This document shows positions 35,282 to 47,212 of a DNA stretch of 64,000 nucleotides, piece after piece (positions within the stretch are counted from its first letter, which is position 1; the number at the start of each line of letters is the position of its first letter). Position numbers and translations under genes: made by a program. The stretch lies in contig NC_052111.1 of NCBI RefSeq assembly GCF_012273895.1, forward strand, positions 5,208,001 to 5,272,000, written 5' to 3'. The notes beneath the pieces are model-generated. The model saw only the letters and a list, made by a program, of their open reading frames with translations. It had not been told where the DNA came from and did no database searches. Source of the stretch: Zerene cesonia (Eukaryota; Arthropoda; Insecta; Lepidoptera; Pieridae).

Positions 35282-38200
35282 GTAAGTAATTGTCAAAACT
35301 GAACTGAGTATATTTAATCTGTGTATTCTCTTTATTAACTTCGCGTTGCGACGTCTTCGTTCTATTTTATTGAATAACGTTATTAAATATCATATTTTTG
35401 TATCTATTTGAATTGAATAGCGTTATTGTTTTATTTTCTATATGTTTCGATTGATTACTAAAACAGAAGTAAATTTTGCAAGGGTTTTCTTCTTATTAAC
35501 AATTTTGAGATCTTCAAACATCTCTTTTTATATGGGTGGAGTTAACGAATACAAATATTCAAATAGAACATACCGATACAAATAAAATGAACCTCCAAAA
35601 ATTTTGTCCCAAAAGTCTTCATTATTGCTCAGACCCTGTTTACGTCTTCGGAAATAACCGTCTCATAAATTTTATGAACTCGGTAATATTGTTTGCTTAT
35701 TTCGTCTCATCGTTTCACTGAAACAATCGAGTTTCAGCTTTCACTAACAATTGCTTGTCTCTTAATTTCATTGATACTTTCATCATATTTTCTACCTTGA
35801 ATTATAATTTTACTATAAACGGTAAAAATTTATCGCTAATGTCTCGTTTTTATAACTTTAATGAATTACCTAGATTTATAATTGAGAGGCAAACGTAGGA
35901 TTCATGGTAGATTAAACGTTATATTTATACGAGAGTGAATATATGTTTTTAGGATAATTTGGCTGACCTCAGGTTTCATTTAATCTTGCCCGCCCTTTGT
36001 CTGCCATGTCACGTTTCACCTCTTATAAATATATCTATTGAATTTTTATACGGGAACTTCGTAAAGGTCAATGGTGGTCGTGATTTAATGCTGTTTTATT
36101 ATATCAAGAAAATACACTGAAATGTAATGGACATTTCCAATTTTGAGATCGCCCAAGGAATTCTTTTTTTTACGCACTGAATAACTTGAAGCAGTTATTA
36201 TCAGGAGATATGATTTTTGTCTTAAAATGTATTTTAATATAACTACTTATTTAGAAATAGCTTTATATATTCCAAGTCTTGAAGCGTGTTTTGATAGATG
36301 GATAGCAAATTCAACCCAATATGCAAAGTAATCATCAATTGGTGTTATATTGGTTTTGAAAGACATCTTTGAAATATTATATTATTTTCATTGATAACTT
36401 TTATCCGTCCTCTGTTCACTATGTACGTACATTGCACTTGCCGTGTAATTTTTGACCATACCTGGTAAAATAGAATAGATGTCGCAAGTAAATGCATGTT
36501 AAAGATGGCCGGAAATTGCCTGTTACTGAGCAGGCACAGGGCTGGCGCCGTGCCAAGACATTCGATATCGGTGGTCACATGCGTAAAATGGTAAAAACAG
36601 CTTCGTGTATTACACAGACCGTCGAGTTTAAATAGCCCTCCCTCTTTATACTGGACTATACAATACGAACTTGCTTTTACATCAATACTTACAATATTTT
36701 CCCGTCCTTATTTAAGTTATATAAAAGATAATATCGTGTTATAAATACACTATAGTCTTAATTTTAAATGCCAATTACGTGGAAAGTAATTATAATACTT
36801 CTATACCGCTCTATATTATTTCACGTTTAACGAGAATAATAATCTTAATTATTAAGCAGACCTATTTAATGAATGGCCCAGAGCGTTCTACGTTTAATTA
36901 TACAATGTTGAGAAAATAAAAGCTACAAAATGGATGTTATATTTTAGTTTGATAGCACGGATATATCCCGATTGAATGTGTGACCGTACTTTGTAAATGA
37001 GTTTTTTATTTCGCCGTATACAATATGGCTCCGCAACAGTGACGTAGGTCGACATACAATTTCCTGGCTATGGCGTTTCTGACCATTCTTCCCCGGAGAC
37101 TTAAGCGCAACCTGAGCGAAGAGTACGGAAATAGAATGACAAGAAATGGTTGGACAACCCTCGGACCCCGGTTAGCAGAATGCTTCCGATAAAATAGCTG
37201 AAGATGTGAAGCAGAAAAGGTTTGTGCTAAGACAGTAATGACTGTATGTATTGGAAAATAAATTCAACCATTTTTGTAACAGTCAATCTATACAAAATAT
37301 GTATACACGCCCTTAAAGTAATGTAAATATCATCATTTACGTACTTATACTAATAAACTGAACGCATACAATATACGTGATCAAAGCTTTGAATGAACGG
37401 ATATAATAGGTAGGTAATACAAAAAGTAAATTTCCTTTACTTTTTTATTAGCGGCAACTTTTACATAAAGCTCTGAAACTTCATAACTTTTGCAAAAACT
37501 TTGAAATAAATTGGAAACAAGGGTGTTTATCGGTTTCATGGTCGTAGTCCGTAATGGCTTCGGTAAAAATGTTTTAACTTTTTCAATAGACAGCATGAGT
37601 GAAAATACGGTATACATTATTGAAATCGATTGCTCTCACCTCTGTAATAAGACTTAACTGTATACGGGTGAGTAGGTAAAAGTGGTCCTTTGTTATTAAT
37701 TATTCTGGTATTTGATTCGGAACTACATGTTTACACTGCGCGTTACATAAGCCACTTGTTCGCAATGTTCGTGATGATGGAGGAAAAAAGGAGTTGCTAT
37801 GTTGGAACGAAAATTAACATTATAAATACAATAATAATCAAAGAAAAAGTTTTTAATCTCGACATATTGTGATAATGTACTTCGTGTACAGATACAGAAA
37901 ACGAGTACTCAAAAATTGTAGATTATTTTCATATTGCAGCCCGAATAAGAACGGAGAAAAAGAAATTTTACAGCGACCCGGAAGCGACACAAATGCATTT
38001 TAGATGTGGACACAGTTGCGAATAAACCGAAAATGTGCGCCTATACAATACTTCTGTATATTCTTATTGTAAAACGCACCGTAACCTTAATGCGCAAAGT
38101 TGTTTCGTATATTACAATACGAACGTAGAATGGTATTAATTTTCTAATCGCGCAAGTGATATTTACAATACGACCGGTAGAAAATATGACCGCTGTGAAG

Positions 38201-40122
38201 ACTGACCGCTAGTCTAAAGGTTAAATTACCATTCCCATTTCAAATATATTCCACGTCAGATTTTTTACCTAACAGCAAATCTTTATAAAGTAATACCCAA
38301 AACACATATTATATGGGATCACGTATCACGAATTTATATTTAGACAATAAAACATTCTCTACTTGACTGTCGCGTAAAAGGATGAATAGCAAAACATATT
38401 ACTCTATTATTATCGTACACGTTACTTAAAGTTTTCTCTTAATACTAAGAGCTCTAGAGGTCCATTTCTATATGACAAACATATATTCTTAAGACTCATA
38501 CATTTTACTAAGTGGGCCAAGAACTGTGACCATAGTCATATTTTACTCCACCGGGGTTCTGTCGTGTGCCTTTTCAGTCAAACACGAATATGTCACGTCG
38601 TGGTTACTAAAGTCCTTTGTTGATAAAGGACCAAGGAACGTTCTATTTCCCTGTACATTGTATAATGTATGTGTTGAGTAAGAATATGGTTTAAAATTTT
38701 AGTAAACAATCCGATTAATTGATACTGACGTAACGTGTTATGATACTTTAAGTACCGCCGTACACAACGCGTTTGTCATAATATAGTATAAAAACAGTAA
38801 ATCGAGAGGACAACAGTCAAAGTCGAAATTTAAGCGTAAAGTGTAACGTAAAAAGATCTATAAGTAAAATTATAGAGATGTTTGTAATTTAACGATGCTT
38901 ACAATCGCAAAGCTCAAAGCATTACTTTCACAGTCATTTCTCAAAGGGGACATGAAGACACTTTTAGCAAATCTTTAGGTGCCACAGAAGAATTAAGGTT
39001 GGAAATTATTTTGCCGTTTAAAAGCCACTTCTTTGTAAGAGCGCGAAATGTATGTTCAAGTAAAATGGAAAAGATTCTCTGAAACACTTTTATGATCCTC
39101 TTATGTGGAGCTTTTTGTTGATATTATGGAGACAAGTCGCCTTAATATTGAGATAAGGTAATTTTTAATAACAAATAACAAAGAAGTGAATATGTGCATT
39201 GCTTGTTTGAATGTGTATTACTTGTAAGGAGCTACAGGTTTATTGTTTTTATATAATTTGGTGTAAATAAATATGAATTGAAAAACTACCGCATGACTTT
39301 CACTATACATAATATTTCCTAATTCATTATATGTTACCTGATATTTATGAATATTACAATTAGATTTATTGCAGTCTGAGGCTTAACTAAAATGTATATA
39401 AATTGTGCATAGGTAATATCTATACATAGAAAAAAATTAACATTGAAATTAAACAGTGAACAGTTGTTTTACTACTGACGCAATATCAACGCAACAATAA
39501 AGAGATACTAAAATGATTATTATCACAAGTGTGAACGCAAAGGGCAGTAGAAGTTGATACGGATAATAAAGTTCGCATTACGATCGTCTAACTGCGTTCA
39601 ATTTCATTATAACAAATAAACATGGTACGACATATTTGGCACGGTTTCCGAACTGTGACTGCAGTCTTGCCAAGTGAAGGGTTTTATCGGTTAAAGGGCG
39701 AGCTTTTTATTTGGACCAATTCGTTCCGGATTAGGCGAAGCGAAATGGATAAGCAATCGCCTTAAAAGTTTTTTAACGATCTTTAGAACAAAGCGCGTAA
39801 ATAACAGCCTAATGTATTTACAAGTGTTCCAGAATCAGAAGAAAAAATGCCCATGGGCATGATATACGAAGTACCAACTGTGGTCAATAGTGCCCTATAT
39901 AATACTCTCTAGTCTCCTCAGCATGTCCACAGAAATCATACAATAAAATTTTATATTGCTATTGCGTCTTGTTTGAAACTGAACAAACAAGCAAGCACAC
40001 CAACAAATAAGCACATAAAATTTCCGAATTCATAATACCTACTTCTAGTAAGGATTATATATACGGAATTTATATATTGAATAAATATATAATTTATTTG
40101 TAGAAATCAATTGAAAATTTAA
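35282..40122. other. Long stretch without supported features
   Basis: Only chance open frames (36345-36578, 37381-37617, 37690-37872) are present. No repeat of known type is visible. Confidence 0.55.
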
Positions 40123-40343
40123 TTAACCTCCGACCCCATTTGGGTATTTATGGCGTCTGCCATCTTTGACAAATTTTCAAAAAGAGCTAAAAGCCATTGT
40201 AAGGAAATTGAATTTCAAATATAAAAAAAAACACATCAAAATCGACCCCACCGTTTGACAGCGACGGACATACACAAATACATACAGACAGACAATAAAA
40301 CGACATCAAATTTATAACACCTCTTTTTTCAGTTCGGGTTTAA
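40123..40343. mobile_element. TTAA-flanked MITE-like element
   Basis: The element is bordered by TTAA at both ends (40123-40126 and 40340-40343). Its ends are imperfect inverted repeats: 'cctccgacc' on the left and 'acccgaac' read inward from the right. The interior includes 'aaaatcgaccccaccgtttg', 'cagacagacaataaaacg' and 'ttataacacctctttttt', which match a repeat I recognise in Lepidoptera. The TTAA borders fit a piggyBac-type non-autonomous element, but this class is inferred. Confidence 0.5.
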
Positions 40344-41267
40344 TAATAACTAAGTTTTATGTGTTCCAAATGGCATTAAATGTTATTTATTATATCAATT
40401 TCAAATAAGTGTAGGTATTCATAAAACTAAACGACAAATAAAGCCACCATTTGTAAATCCTAAACCATATATACCTATTTGTCATATATAATCTTGTTTA
40501 ACATCATCCCAAAGGTTTTGGGAGAGCGCACAGATTTGTATGGTCGTCAGTTAATTCAAACCATTCGCAATGAGAGCCGAAACACATCGAACGTTCTGAA
40601 TATGACTCAATGGCTCTCGAGCGATCGATGTAAACTCATCGGCTGAGCTTCAGCAGACAATGGACACCGCAAATTACTTACCATTAATTTTGAAATAGGG
40701 ATGAACGAGTCGACGCTACGAGCACGTAGATAAAATACACGTTGATCCATATGACCAACTAGATAGAGTTTTTCCGTAAAACATTGGTTATGGATGTTTT
40801 ATAACCCACATTGTTTGATTCCAATAGCTCAGCACGGGGAAAAGTTATGAGTTTTTTTTATTTATTCGCAGCGCACATTTCAGTCGCTAGTTGACTCTTC
40901 TACTTTAATCAGCGGACCGTAACGAATCGCATGAGATTCGCTCAACCAATGATGTTAAATTTATAAATGTCCGAGCCTGATATAAATCGTACGGCAGCGC
41001 GGAATAATATGTTCAAATAAATATGGATTTAAAACGGCGTACTTGTGTACTCTTTGAATGCTCTTTATTACCTTTTGTTCCGTTTTTATGTGATTACTTT
41101 TGTAAAGCCTGATCATATGTTTGCTGAATATCTTTTTTAAATTATGTATTTACAAATATTATATTTAAGCGCACTTGGTAGATGTTTTCAATTCTCTTCT
41201 TCCATTTAGGTACCCGTGTATATATATTATATTAATGGCTATATTAATCTTCAAAAATTGTAATAGA
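40344..41267. other. Unannotated AT-rich DNA
   Basis: It contains a good acceptor-like sequence 'ctcttcttccatttag|gtaccc' at 41209. Nothing else is supported. Confidence 0.5.
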
Positions 41268-41456
41268 CTAGCTGTGATGCGCGGTTTTTCCCAAGGGCAA
41301 AAGCAAGTATTGCTTACAGCATCTTTGTTATTCTGGTACATAAGCTACAGCCTACAAAATATCATCAAAATCAGGTCAATGGTTTTCGCGTGAAAGAGTA
41401 ATAAACATACAACCATCCCCACAATCTTTCGCGCTTATAACATTAGTAGGGTAGGA
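41268..41456 (-). mobile_element. Diverged Helitron-like element, first subfamily
   Basis: On the plus strand it starts 'ctagctgtgatgcgcggttt' (preceded by A) and ends 'cttataacattagtagggta', the reverse of the family's 5' end. 'gcgtgaaagagtaataaac' is shared with the other copies. The middle is considerably diverged. Its 5' end lies only about 14 bp from the LINE's target-site duplication. Confidence 0.7.
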
Positions 41457-41483
41457 ATTATAATCCTGTATACGAATTTTTTG

Positions 41484-41560
41484 GAGTATAATCTGCCATT
41501 ATGCTTGGCGTTTGTGGACTATGAAAAAGCCTTTGATTCGATCGAGACTTGGGCCGTATT
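41484..41560 (+). pseudogene. LINE reverse transcriptase fragment, N-terminal part
   Basis: The translation EYNLPLCLAFVDYEKAFDS contains RT motif A (FVDYEKAFD), whose aspartate is one of the catalytic metal ligands. No upstream endonuclease or finger region is present, because the insertion is truncated here; there is no genuine start codon. Clade assignment to RTE-like elements rests on resemblance of this and the C-terminal part to proteins called endonuclease-reverse transcriptase in Lepidoptera. Confidence 0.85.
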
Positions 41561-42560
41561 NNNNNNNNNNNNNNNNNNNNNNNNNNNNNNNNNNNNNNNN
41601 NNNNNNNNNNNNNNNNNNNNNNNNNNNNNNNNNNNNNNNNNNNNNNNNNNNNNNNNNNNNNNNNNNNNNNNNNNNNNNNNNNNNNNNNNNNNNNNNNNNN
41701 NNNNNNNNNNNNNNNNNNNNNNNNNNNNNNNNNNNNNNNNNNNNNNNNNNNNNNNNNNNNNNNNNNNNNNNNNNNNNNNNNNNNNNNNNNNNNNNNNNNN
41801 NNNNNNNNNNNNNNNNNNNNNNNNNNNNNNNNNNNNNNNNNNNNNNNNNNNNNNNNNNNNNNNNNNNNNNNNNNNNNNNNNNNNNNNNNNNNNNNNNNNN
41901 NNNNNNNNNNNNNNNNNNNNNNNNNNNNNNNNNNNNNNNNNNNNNNNNNNNNNNNNNNNNNNNNNNNNNNNNNNNNNNNNNNNNNNNNNNNNNNNNNNNN
42001 NNNNNNNNNNNNNNNNNNNNNNNNNNNNNNNNNNNNNNNNNNNNNNNNNNNNNNNNNNNNNNNNNNNNNNNNNNNNNNNNNNNNNNNNNNNNNNNNNNNN
42101 NNNNNNNNNNNNNNNNNNNNNNNNNNNNNNNNNNNNNNNNNNNNNNNNNNNNNNNNNNNNNNNNNNNNNNNNNNNNNNNNNNNNNNNNNNNNNNNNNNNN
42201 NNNNNNNNNNNNNNNNNNNNNNNNNNNNNNNNNNNNNNNNNNNNNNNNNNNNNNNNNNNNNNNNNNNNNNNNNNNNNNNNNNNNNNNNNNNNNNNNNNNN
42301 NNNNNNNNNNNNNNNNNNNNNNNNNNNNNNNNNNNNNNNNNNNNNNNNNNNNNNNNNNNNNNNNNNNNNNNNNNNNNNNNNNNNNNNNNNNNNNNNNNNN
42401 NNNNNNNNNNNNNNNNNNNNNNNNNNNNNNNNNNNNNNNNNNNNNNNNNNNNNNNNNNNNNNNNNNNNNNNNNNNNNNNNNNNNNNNNNNNNNNNNNNNN
42501 NNNNNNNNNNNNNNNNNNNNNNNNNNNNNNNNNNNNNNNNNNNNNNNNNNNNNNNNNNNN
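41561..42560. other. Assembly gap of exactly 1,000 N inside the LINE
   Basis: The fixed length shows that it is a placeholder. The reading frames on the two sides differ by one relative to this length, which is expected if the true distance is not 1,000. From the usual spacing of the RT domain I would expect roughly 0.6 kb missing, but this is an estimate. Confidence 0.97.
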
Positions 42561-42561
42561 C

Positions 42562-42987
42562 TTCGAGCAGTGTGTGTTACCGGTGATGACTTACGGAACT
42601 GAGACGTGGTCGCTAACCGCAGGCATTGTGCACAAACTACGCGTCACTCAACGAGCTATGGAAAGGGCTATGCTCGGGGTTTCTTTGCGTGATCGAATCA
42701 GAAATGAGGAGATCCGCAAAAGAACTAAGGTAACCGACATAGCCCACCGGATTAGCAAGTTGAAGTGGCGCTGGGCTGGGCACATAGCCCGAAGAACCGA
42801 TGGCCGTTGGGGCAGAAAGGTTCTCGAATGGCGACCACGTACAGGACGTCGCAGCGTTGGACGGCCTTCAACAAGATGGACGGACGACCTGATTAAAGTG
42901 GCAGGGAGCCGCTGGACTCAGGCCGCGGGTGATCGGTCGTTTTGGAAATCTTTGGGGGAGGCCTATGTCCAACAGTGGACGTCCTAA
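42562..42987 (+). pseudogene. LINE reverse transcriptase C-terminal part
   Basis: This is a 141-codon open frame ending at TAA (42985-42987). It contains CVLPVMTYGTETWSL, then AMERAMLGVSLRDRIRNEEI, KLKWRWAGHIARR and YVQQWTS at the very end. This is the conserved C-terminal region of RTE-like LINE ORF proteins common in insects. It has no internal stop or frameshift, so the copy may be relatively young, but it lacks the 5' part and cannot be autonomous. Confidence 0.88.
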
Positions 42988-43059
42988 AGGCTGCAACGAC
43001 ATACGAATTTTTAGGTAAAGCCAAATGTAAGGTCGATGTTGCTTAATGAAATTATAAAG

Positions 43060-43107
43060 TGCTAAAAGTAATGATTCGTATTTGTATACGAATCATTACT
43101 TTTAGCA
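43060..43107. repeat. Perfect 22-bp-arm hairpin with a 4-nt loop
   Basis: Arms at 43060-43081 and 43086-43107 are exact reverse complements around the loop 'ttgt'. The left arm begins 'tgctaaaagtaatgattcg'. It lies 45 bp beyond the LINE's right target-site duplication and is followed by a short (cattc)n run (43113-43126). The arms are too short for a typical pre-miRNA. It could be a recent palindromic duplication or a local assembly artefact. Confidence 0.9.
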
Positions 43108-43130
43108 TATCTTCCATTCCATTCCATTAC

Positions 43131-44619
43131 AAATGTAAGTATTGATTGCGGCCACGGTACCGGAAAAACAAATGGAAATTTTAAAACAAAAATTACAAAT
43201 CAATAATTCATTGCCAGTTTGTAACAGTAAAAATCTGAGTACTTGTATAATATGGTAACATTATTTATTAACAAACAAAATGTTTTGTAATCGAAAATTC
43301 ATGACATAGTGCTATTGTGGATAAATTTATTTTCGTTTACGTTAAAATGATATCTAATCAATAGGTGATCGGAAAATTTAACCAATTTAGTGTCAAATTA
43401 AATCAAAATAGTGAACAATTCATGAAACAGTTTCGTTTGAAATAATTTTAAACGAGAGTATAATGTATGAACTATGTGAAAATTCATAAATTTTGCAGTA
43501 GGTGAGAGTAATTCTTAAAAGCATTGTTAATGTTTTGAAAATGTTTTATGTTGGTATATTTTGCTTATATGTGAAAATAGAAAGCATTTTGAAATGATTC
43601 ACTTTTCTTTTGTTTTCACATTGCTTTAAACATATTGTTTTACCACCTGCGTTGTTGCGTATTAAAAAGTTAAATAATAAACAGAAGGTTTATTACCCAA
43701 CATTTGTACAGAAGTCTAGGACATTTTATTCTATTTAGATCGCTGCGAAATTAGCGTGTAGTTTAGTTTTCCTTCATTGATGTTTTTATGATAATAATAC
43801 TCTACGAAGAACCAACACCATTTGCCAAGTAAGAATGTCGTAAATTAATGGTAGCCTGAGTGCGAAATGGCGTAAGTTTTGAATAATAGCCATTAAGTAG
43901 GCTCAACGACTGCATTTTACTTTTTTGTAAACATTTGTCGAATCAGAATAGAATAAGTATAACATATTAAAACAGTTTCGTAAATTAATATTAATAAATG
44001 GTGATTTATTTTGTTTCTATTTATTAAGTAGTTAATATGTTAAATTTTTCTTTAATATTTTTTGTAATATCAAAATACTATTATGCTACTTCATAGTATT
44101 TTGAATGTGAATTATTGGCGGCGTTTTTATTTATTTGGTATTGGATTCCGAATAGGTTAACTATAAAAATATGTATTACTTATAAAAACATAGGCAATAA
44201 TTATCATTGTCCTAGTTAGTACGTACCGTGTTTATTTGACGGATACCAACTTTTTTGTATTATAATGTATAATATTCTTATTGAAATTGCCGGCTCTAAG
44301 AATATGTCCTACTTACAATATAAACATATTGGATAAGAGAAGGCCTACATTTCGTAGAATTATGTCATTTGTAGCATTGACCAAACTTCGGTTCCCATTT
44401 GAGGCACTTAAAGGGTCATAAATTAGTGGAAGCTGGCCACAAACTGCGAGGTAGGTGGTTTGGCACGTGAGTAATGGCCTCCGGGAGACCCACTGAAGCT
44501 CGTAATGTTAAAAATTCGCAGTGGTCGAACCGTACGCAAATAAATTGCATAGACATCACAAGTACGAAGTTTTTAACCGCCCGTCTCATTTCTGTCATCG
44601 TTTTTTGTCTGGTACATGT
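43131..44619. other. Unannotated AT-rich DNA
   Basis: No supported feature. Confidence 0.55.
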
Positions 44620-44653
44620 GTATTAATTTTTGTTTTATATTTTTCAGGTAAGC
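44620..44653 (+). other. Candidate recursive splice (ratchet) site at 44647|44648
   Basis: A branch-like 'tattaat' is followed by a long U-rich tract and 'tttttcag' directly abutting 'gtaagc'. It is the strongest acceptor I see in the window. The juxtaposed donor, plus a second perfect donor 43 nt downstream (gtaagtgctc at 44691), reproduces the layout of a recursive exon. Confidence 0.5.
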
Positions 44654-44690
44654 ACGAAAACAAGTGTGTCTGTGTCACGAAATGTATTCG
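44648..44690 (+). CDS. Candidate 43-nt exon or recursive exon
   Basis: It is bounded by the strong acceptor at 44647 and the donor 'ttcg|gtaagtgc' at 44691. Two frames are open. Entering in phase 0 gives VSTKTSVSVSRNVF. Entering with two bases completing a codon gives KHENKCVCVTKCI, with a C-x-C-x3-C spacing reminiscent of small Cys-rich extracellular modules. The third frame hits TAA at once. Which reading, if any, is translated cannot be decided from sequence. As a recursive exon it need never appear in mature mRNA. The minus-strand open frame 44675-45001 overlaps and is probably chance. Confidence 0.35.
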
Positions 44691-46910
44691 GTAAGTGCTC
44701 GGATGCTGCGAGGACAATAAGTGCAAACACAATTATAGCCAGCTACAGTTTCAGTCTTAAGAAGTAAAAGCTTTTGTATTTTCTCGCGTAACACTCCATG
44801 AATACTAATTGCTGGCGTCGAAAAGTAGGCTATAGTTTCTATAGGCACCTCCGAAGAGGCGATGTCAAGGTTATTTATTGATAGAAATCGGGCATAGGCG
44901 GAGAGAATAGAATCGTTAGAACGTAGATAAGTAATTAGGTCAGACGGGGTTGTCTGGTCACTGGGAACGGAGATAACCTTCCGCACGCGTCGCGACGTCA
45001 TATCTGATAAGAAAGGAGAAGCGTGTTATATTTATGACATACTCTATAATATAACGTTTCATATAATATATATTAGATATATCCACCGATGCGATTAATT
45101 TTGCTTTATAATTTATTTGGCTATAAGTTCCGTTATTTCATTGTTATTAAATGGGTACTATCTGAATTCTATTTGCAACTATAACAGTATCAAATAATGA
45201 TGCTTTTTATATAGTAGAGCTTCAGTTTTAGTAGAATCATAAAAATGTTCTATTTCTGAATTGTCAAATGTAGTATTAAATTACAATACACACAATCAAA
45301 ATTATGATAATTTTACCACTATACTGTATGGTATGTATTGCTATTGTATATAATTGGATCATATTTAATTTATTCAAACGCAGTTAATCAATTACGCTCT
45401 CTATTTATATAGAATATAAGAAGCAAACCATTTTCAGAGTTAAATTTCAGACCAGATTATACTAATGCGTACGTTTATCAAATTGAATTTTTATATCCCA
45501 TTGTCTTAAGAAGACAGCTTCTTTTCAAGTACAGGATTGTTCACAGAAGATAAGGATTTATTATTCTTTGTAGAAATTAATTCATCTTTGTACATATATA
45601 CCTAAGCATGTAGATACTTCTGTGAAGAAATGAAAAGACTGGCTTTTAATATATAAAATATACAATAAACTTTAAAACTGCCTTAGGTTTTCGTTACCTA
45701 TCTTTTAGGGACATTAGTAAATTTTTCAGCGAACATCATATGAAAGTTTACCAATGTTGCCTTGTAAAGTATTTTTAAATATATTTATTTACTTATACAC
45801 GCGATTGCAAAAATAGACTAGGCAAATTTTGCCGTACCAATAATACGTATACTTGAGTATGTCTTTGAGTGTAGCGTGATTATAATCCACATCGTCCTCC
45901 ATTGTGATCGTAAACAGTCAGTAACCAATTCTTAAGCTACTTATAACTAGCCTACTCGACTTTCATACTGAACCGAGAAGTTTTATCATAAGCCGATTGT
46001 GTTACGAGATACGTTTGTGTTAGGTATACGTTACGCGTATCATACTTTTAGTTAATTGAGTTATGTGTACTTATTATTGTGTCATTCTTGTATCAAAGGG
46101 TCTTCAATATACACTTCATTTGAGTGATTTAGTTAGAGTGTGTTAAAAAAGAAGCCTACGCACTGTATGATTTTTTTTTCGTGCAGTTTTGTGTTATTTC
46201 GGAAAATGTTATTAAATATAAATTAGTTCATTAGTGTTTTGCTATGTGTACAAGCATTGATTAGGTTCGCTGCCTATTCCTGGCGAATTCATCGATATCC
46301 CATAAAAGGTGGACACGTATCCGAAACTTTATCCGGTCGCCTTTTGGTATTATTTGAATAAAGCAATTATTGTTGCGTCGTAATACAGGTTCCAACACAA
46401 TATAGGTAAACAGGAAAGTATGTTTTCTTGTTTATAACATTGATATAAAAATGTCTATGTTAAAATATACTTGCATCAAACTAATTTATGCACTAGGCCA
46501 CGTTCCGACTTAGCAACTTCCATGGCTCACTGGCTTGTATTTGCAGTATATTCAGCCCTAAACTCTTACGTAAAAGCAGTTACTGCAGATGTATTTTTCA
46601 AATCCACGCTAAAAGCAAAACGTAACCCGATTCTCTACGTTCAGAACACTATTCCGTAAAGCGTTCGTACGGACTACAACGTTCGGATTTATCTTCTGCC
46701 TAAAGCATTCCACACTTGACTTTCTATTTCCGCTAGATTGCTCTGCGTTATCCTTCGGGACCCGCTGGATAGATGAGGGAACGGTTTCTCTGCCTTCATG
46801 TTGAATGTAGTAATTCTTTCTTCGCTAATGTGCCTTTTTTATTGTAAATCTTAAACTTTATGGTTTTTTCAGTATGATTTTTGTTCATACTCGTGAAGTT
46901 ATAGTCTACT
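44691..46910. other. Unannotated AT-rich DNA
   Basis: The open frames 44675-45001 (minus) and 46471-46659 (plus) have no recognisable homology. No repeat is supported. Confidence 0.5.
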
Positions 46911-47032
46911 ATAGGACGTTTTCACGTAAAGACTGCTGGATCGATTTCAATAATTCTTATACCATTGAAATCTACAACTTCTCTGAGTCACATAAACTAT
47001 GTACCACGGGCGAAGCCGGGCCGAACAGCTAG
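46911..47032 (+). mobile_element. Helitron-like element, 3' part
   Basis: It contains 'gctggatcgatttcaataat', 'accattgaaatctacaactt', the hairpin 'cgggcgaagccggg' and 'ccgaacagctag' followed by T. The 5' end is not definable. Confidence 0.6.
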
Positions 47033-47095
47033 TATTCAATAGAATAGATTACGATGAAGATGGATCGTAGCATAAAAGTTACTATTTTCTGCATA

Positions 47096-47212
47096 CTAGC
47101 GGTCAGCCGGCTTCGTCCTTAGTTCATATTGAATAGCCTATAGCACTCCGGATACACGCACAAATATAGATTAGTGCGTTTAAGCGCAAACAAAGTTTCA
47201 GTCTTATAATAA
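47096..47212 (-). mobile_element. Helitron-like element, reverse orientation
   Basis: On the plus strand it begins 'ctagcggtcagccggcttcg' preceded by A, with 'cctatagcactccggataca' and 'gcaaacaaagtttcagtctt' following. It lies tail to tail with the copy ending at 47032, with 63 bp between the two CTAG termini. Confidence 0.6.

Larger units (their letters stand above)
41484..43000 (+). mobile_element. 5'-truncated RTE-like LINE interrupted by an assembly gap
   Basis: The element begins within the reverse transcriptase domain and ends 13 nt after the stop codon at 42985-42987. The 15-nt sequence 'atacgaattttttgg' at its left border (41470-41484) and 'atacgaatttttagg' directly after it (43001-43015) form a target-site duplication. 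The very short 3' tail 'aggctgcaacgac' corresponds to the family's 'aggctg' 3' end. 5' truncation is typical of LINE insertion by target-primed reverse transcription. Its middle is hidden by 1,000 N. Confidence 0.85.

Noticed and set aside
41512..42987. Single continuous open frame across the second N run
   Set aside because: The N length is a placeholder, and the real RT frame before the gap (from 41484) is different. Only the two ends were annotated.
44675..45001. 108-codon minus-strand open frame
   Set aside because: No homology or supporting signals, and it overlaps the stronger plus-strand exon candidate.
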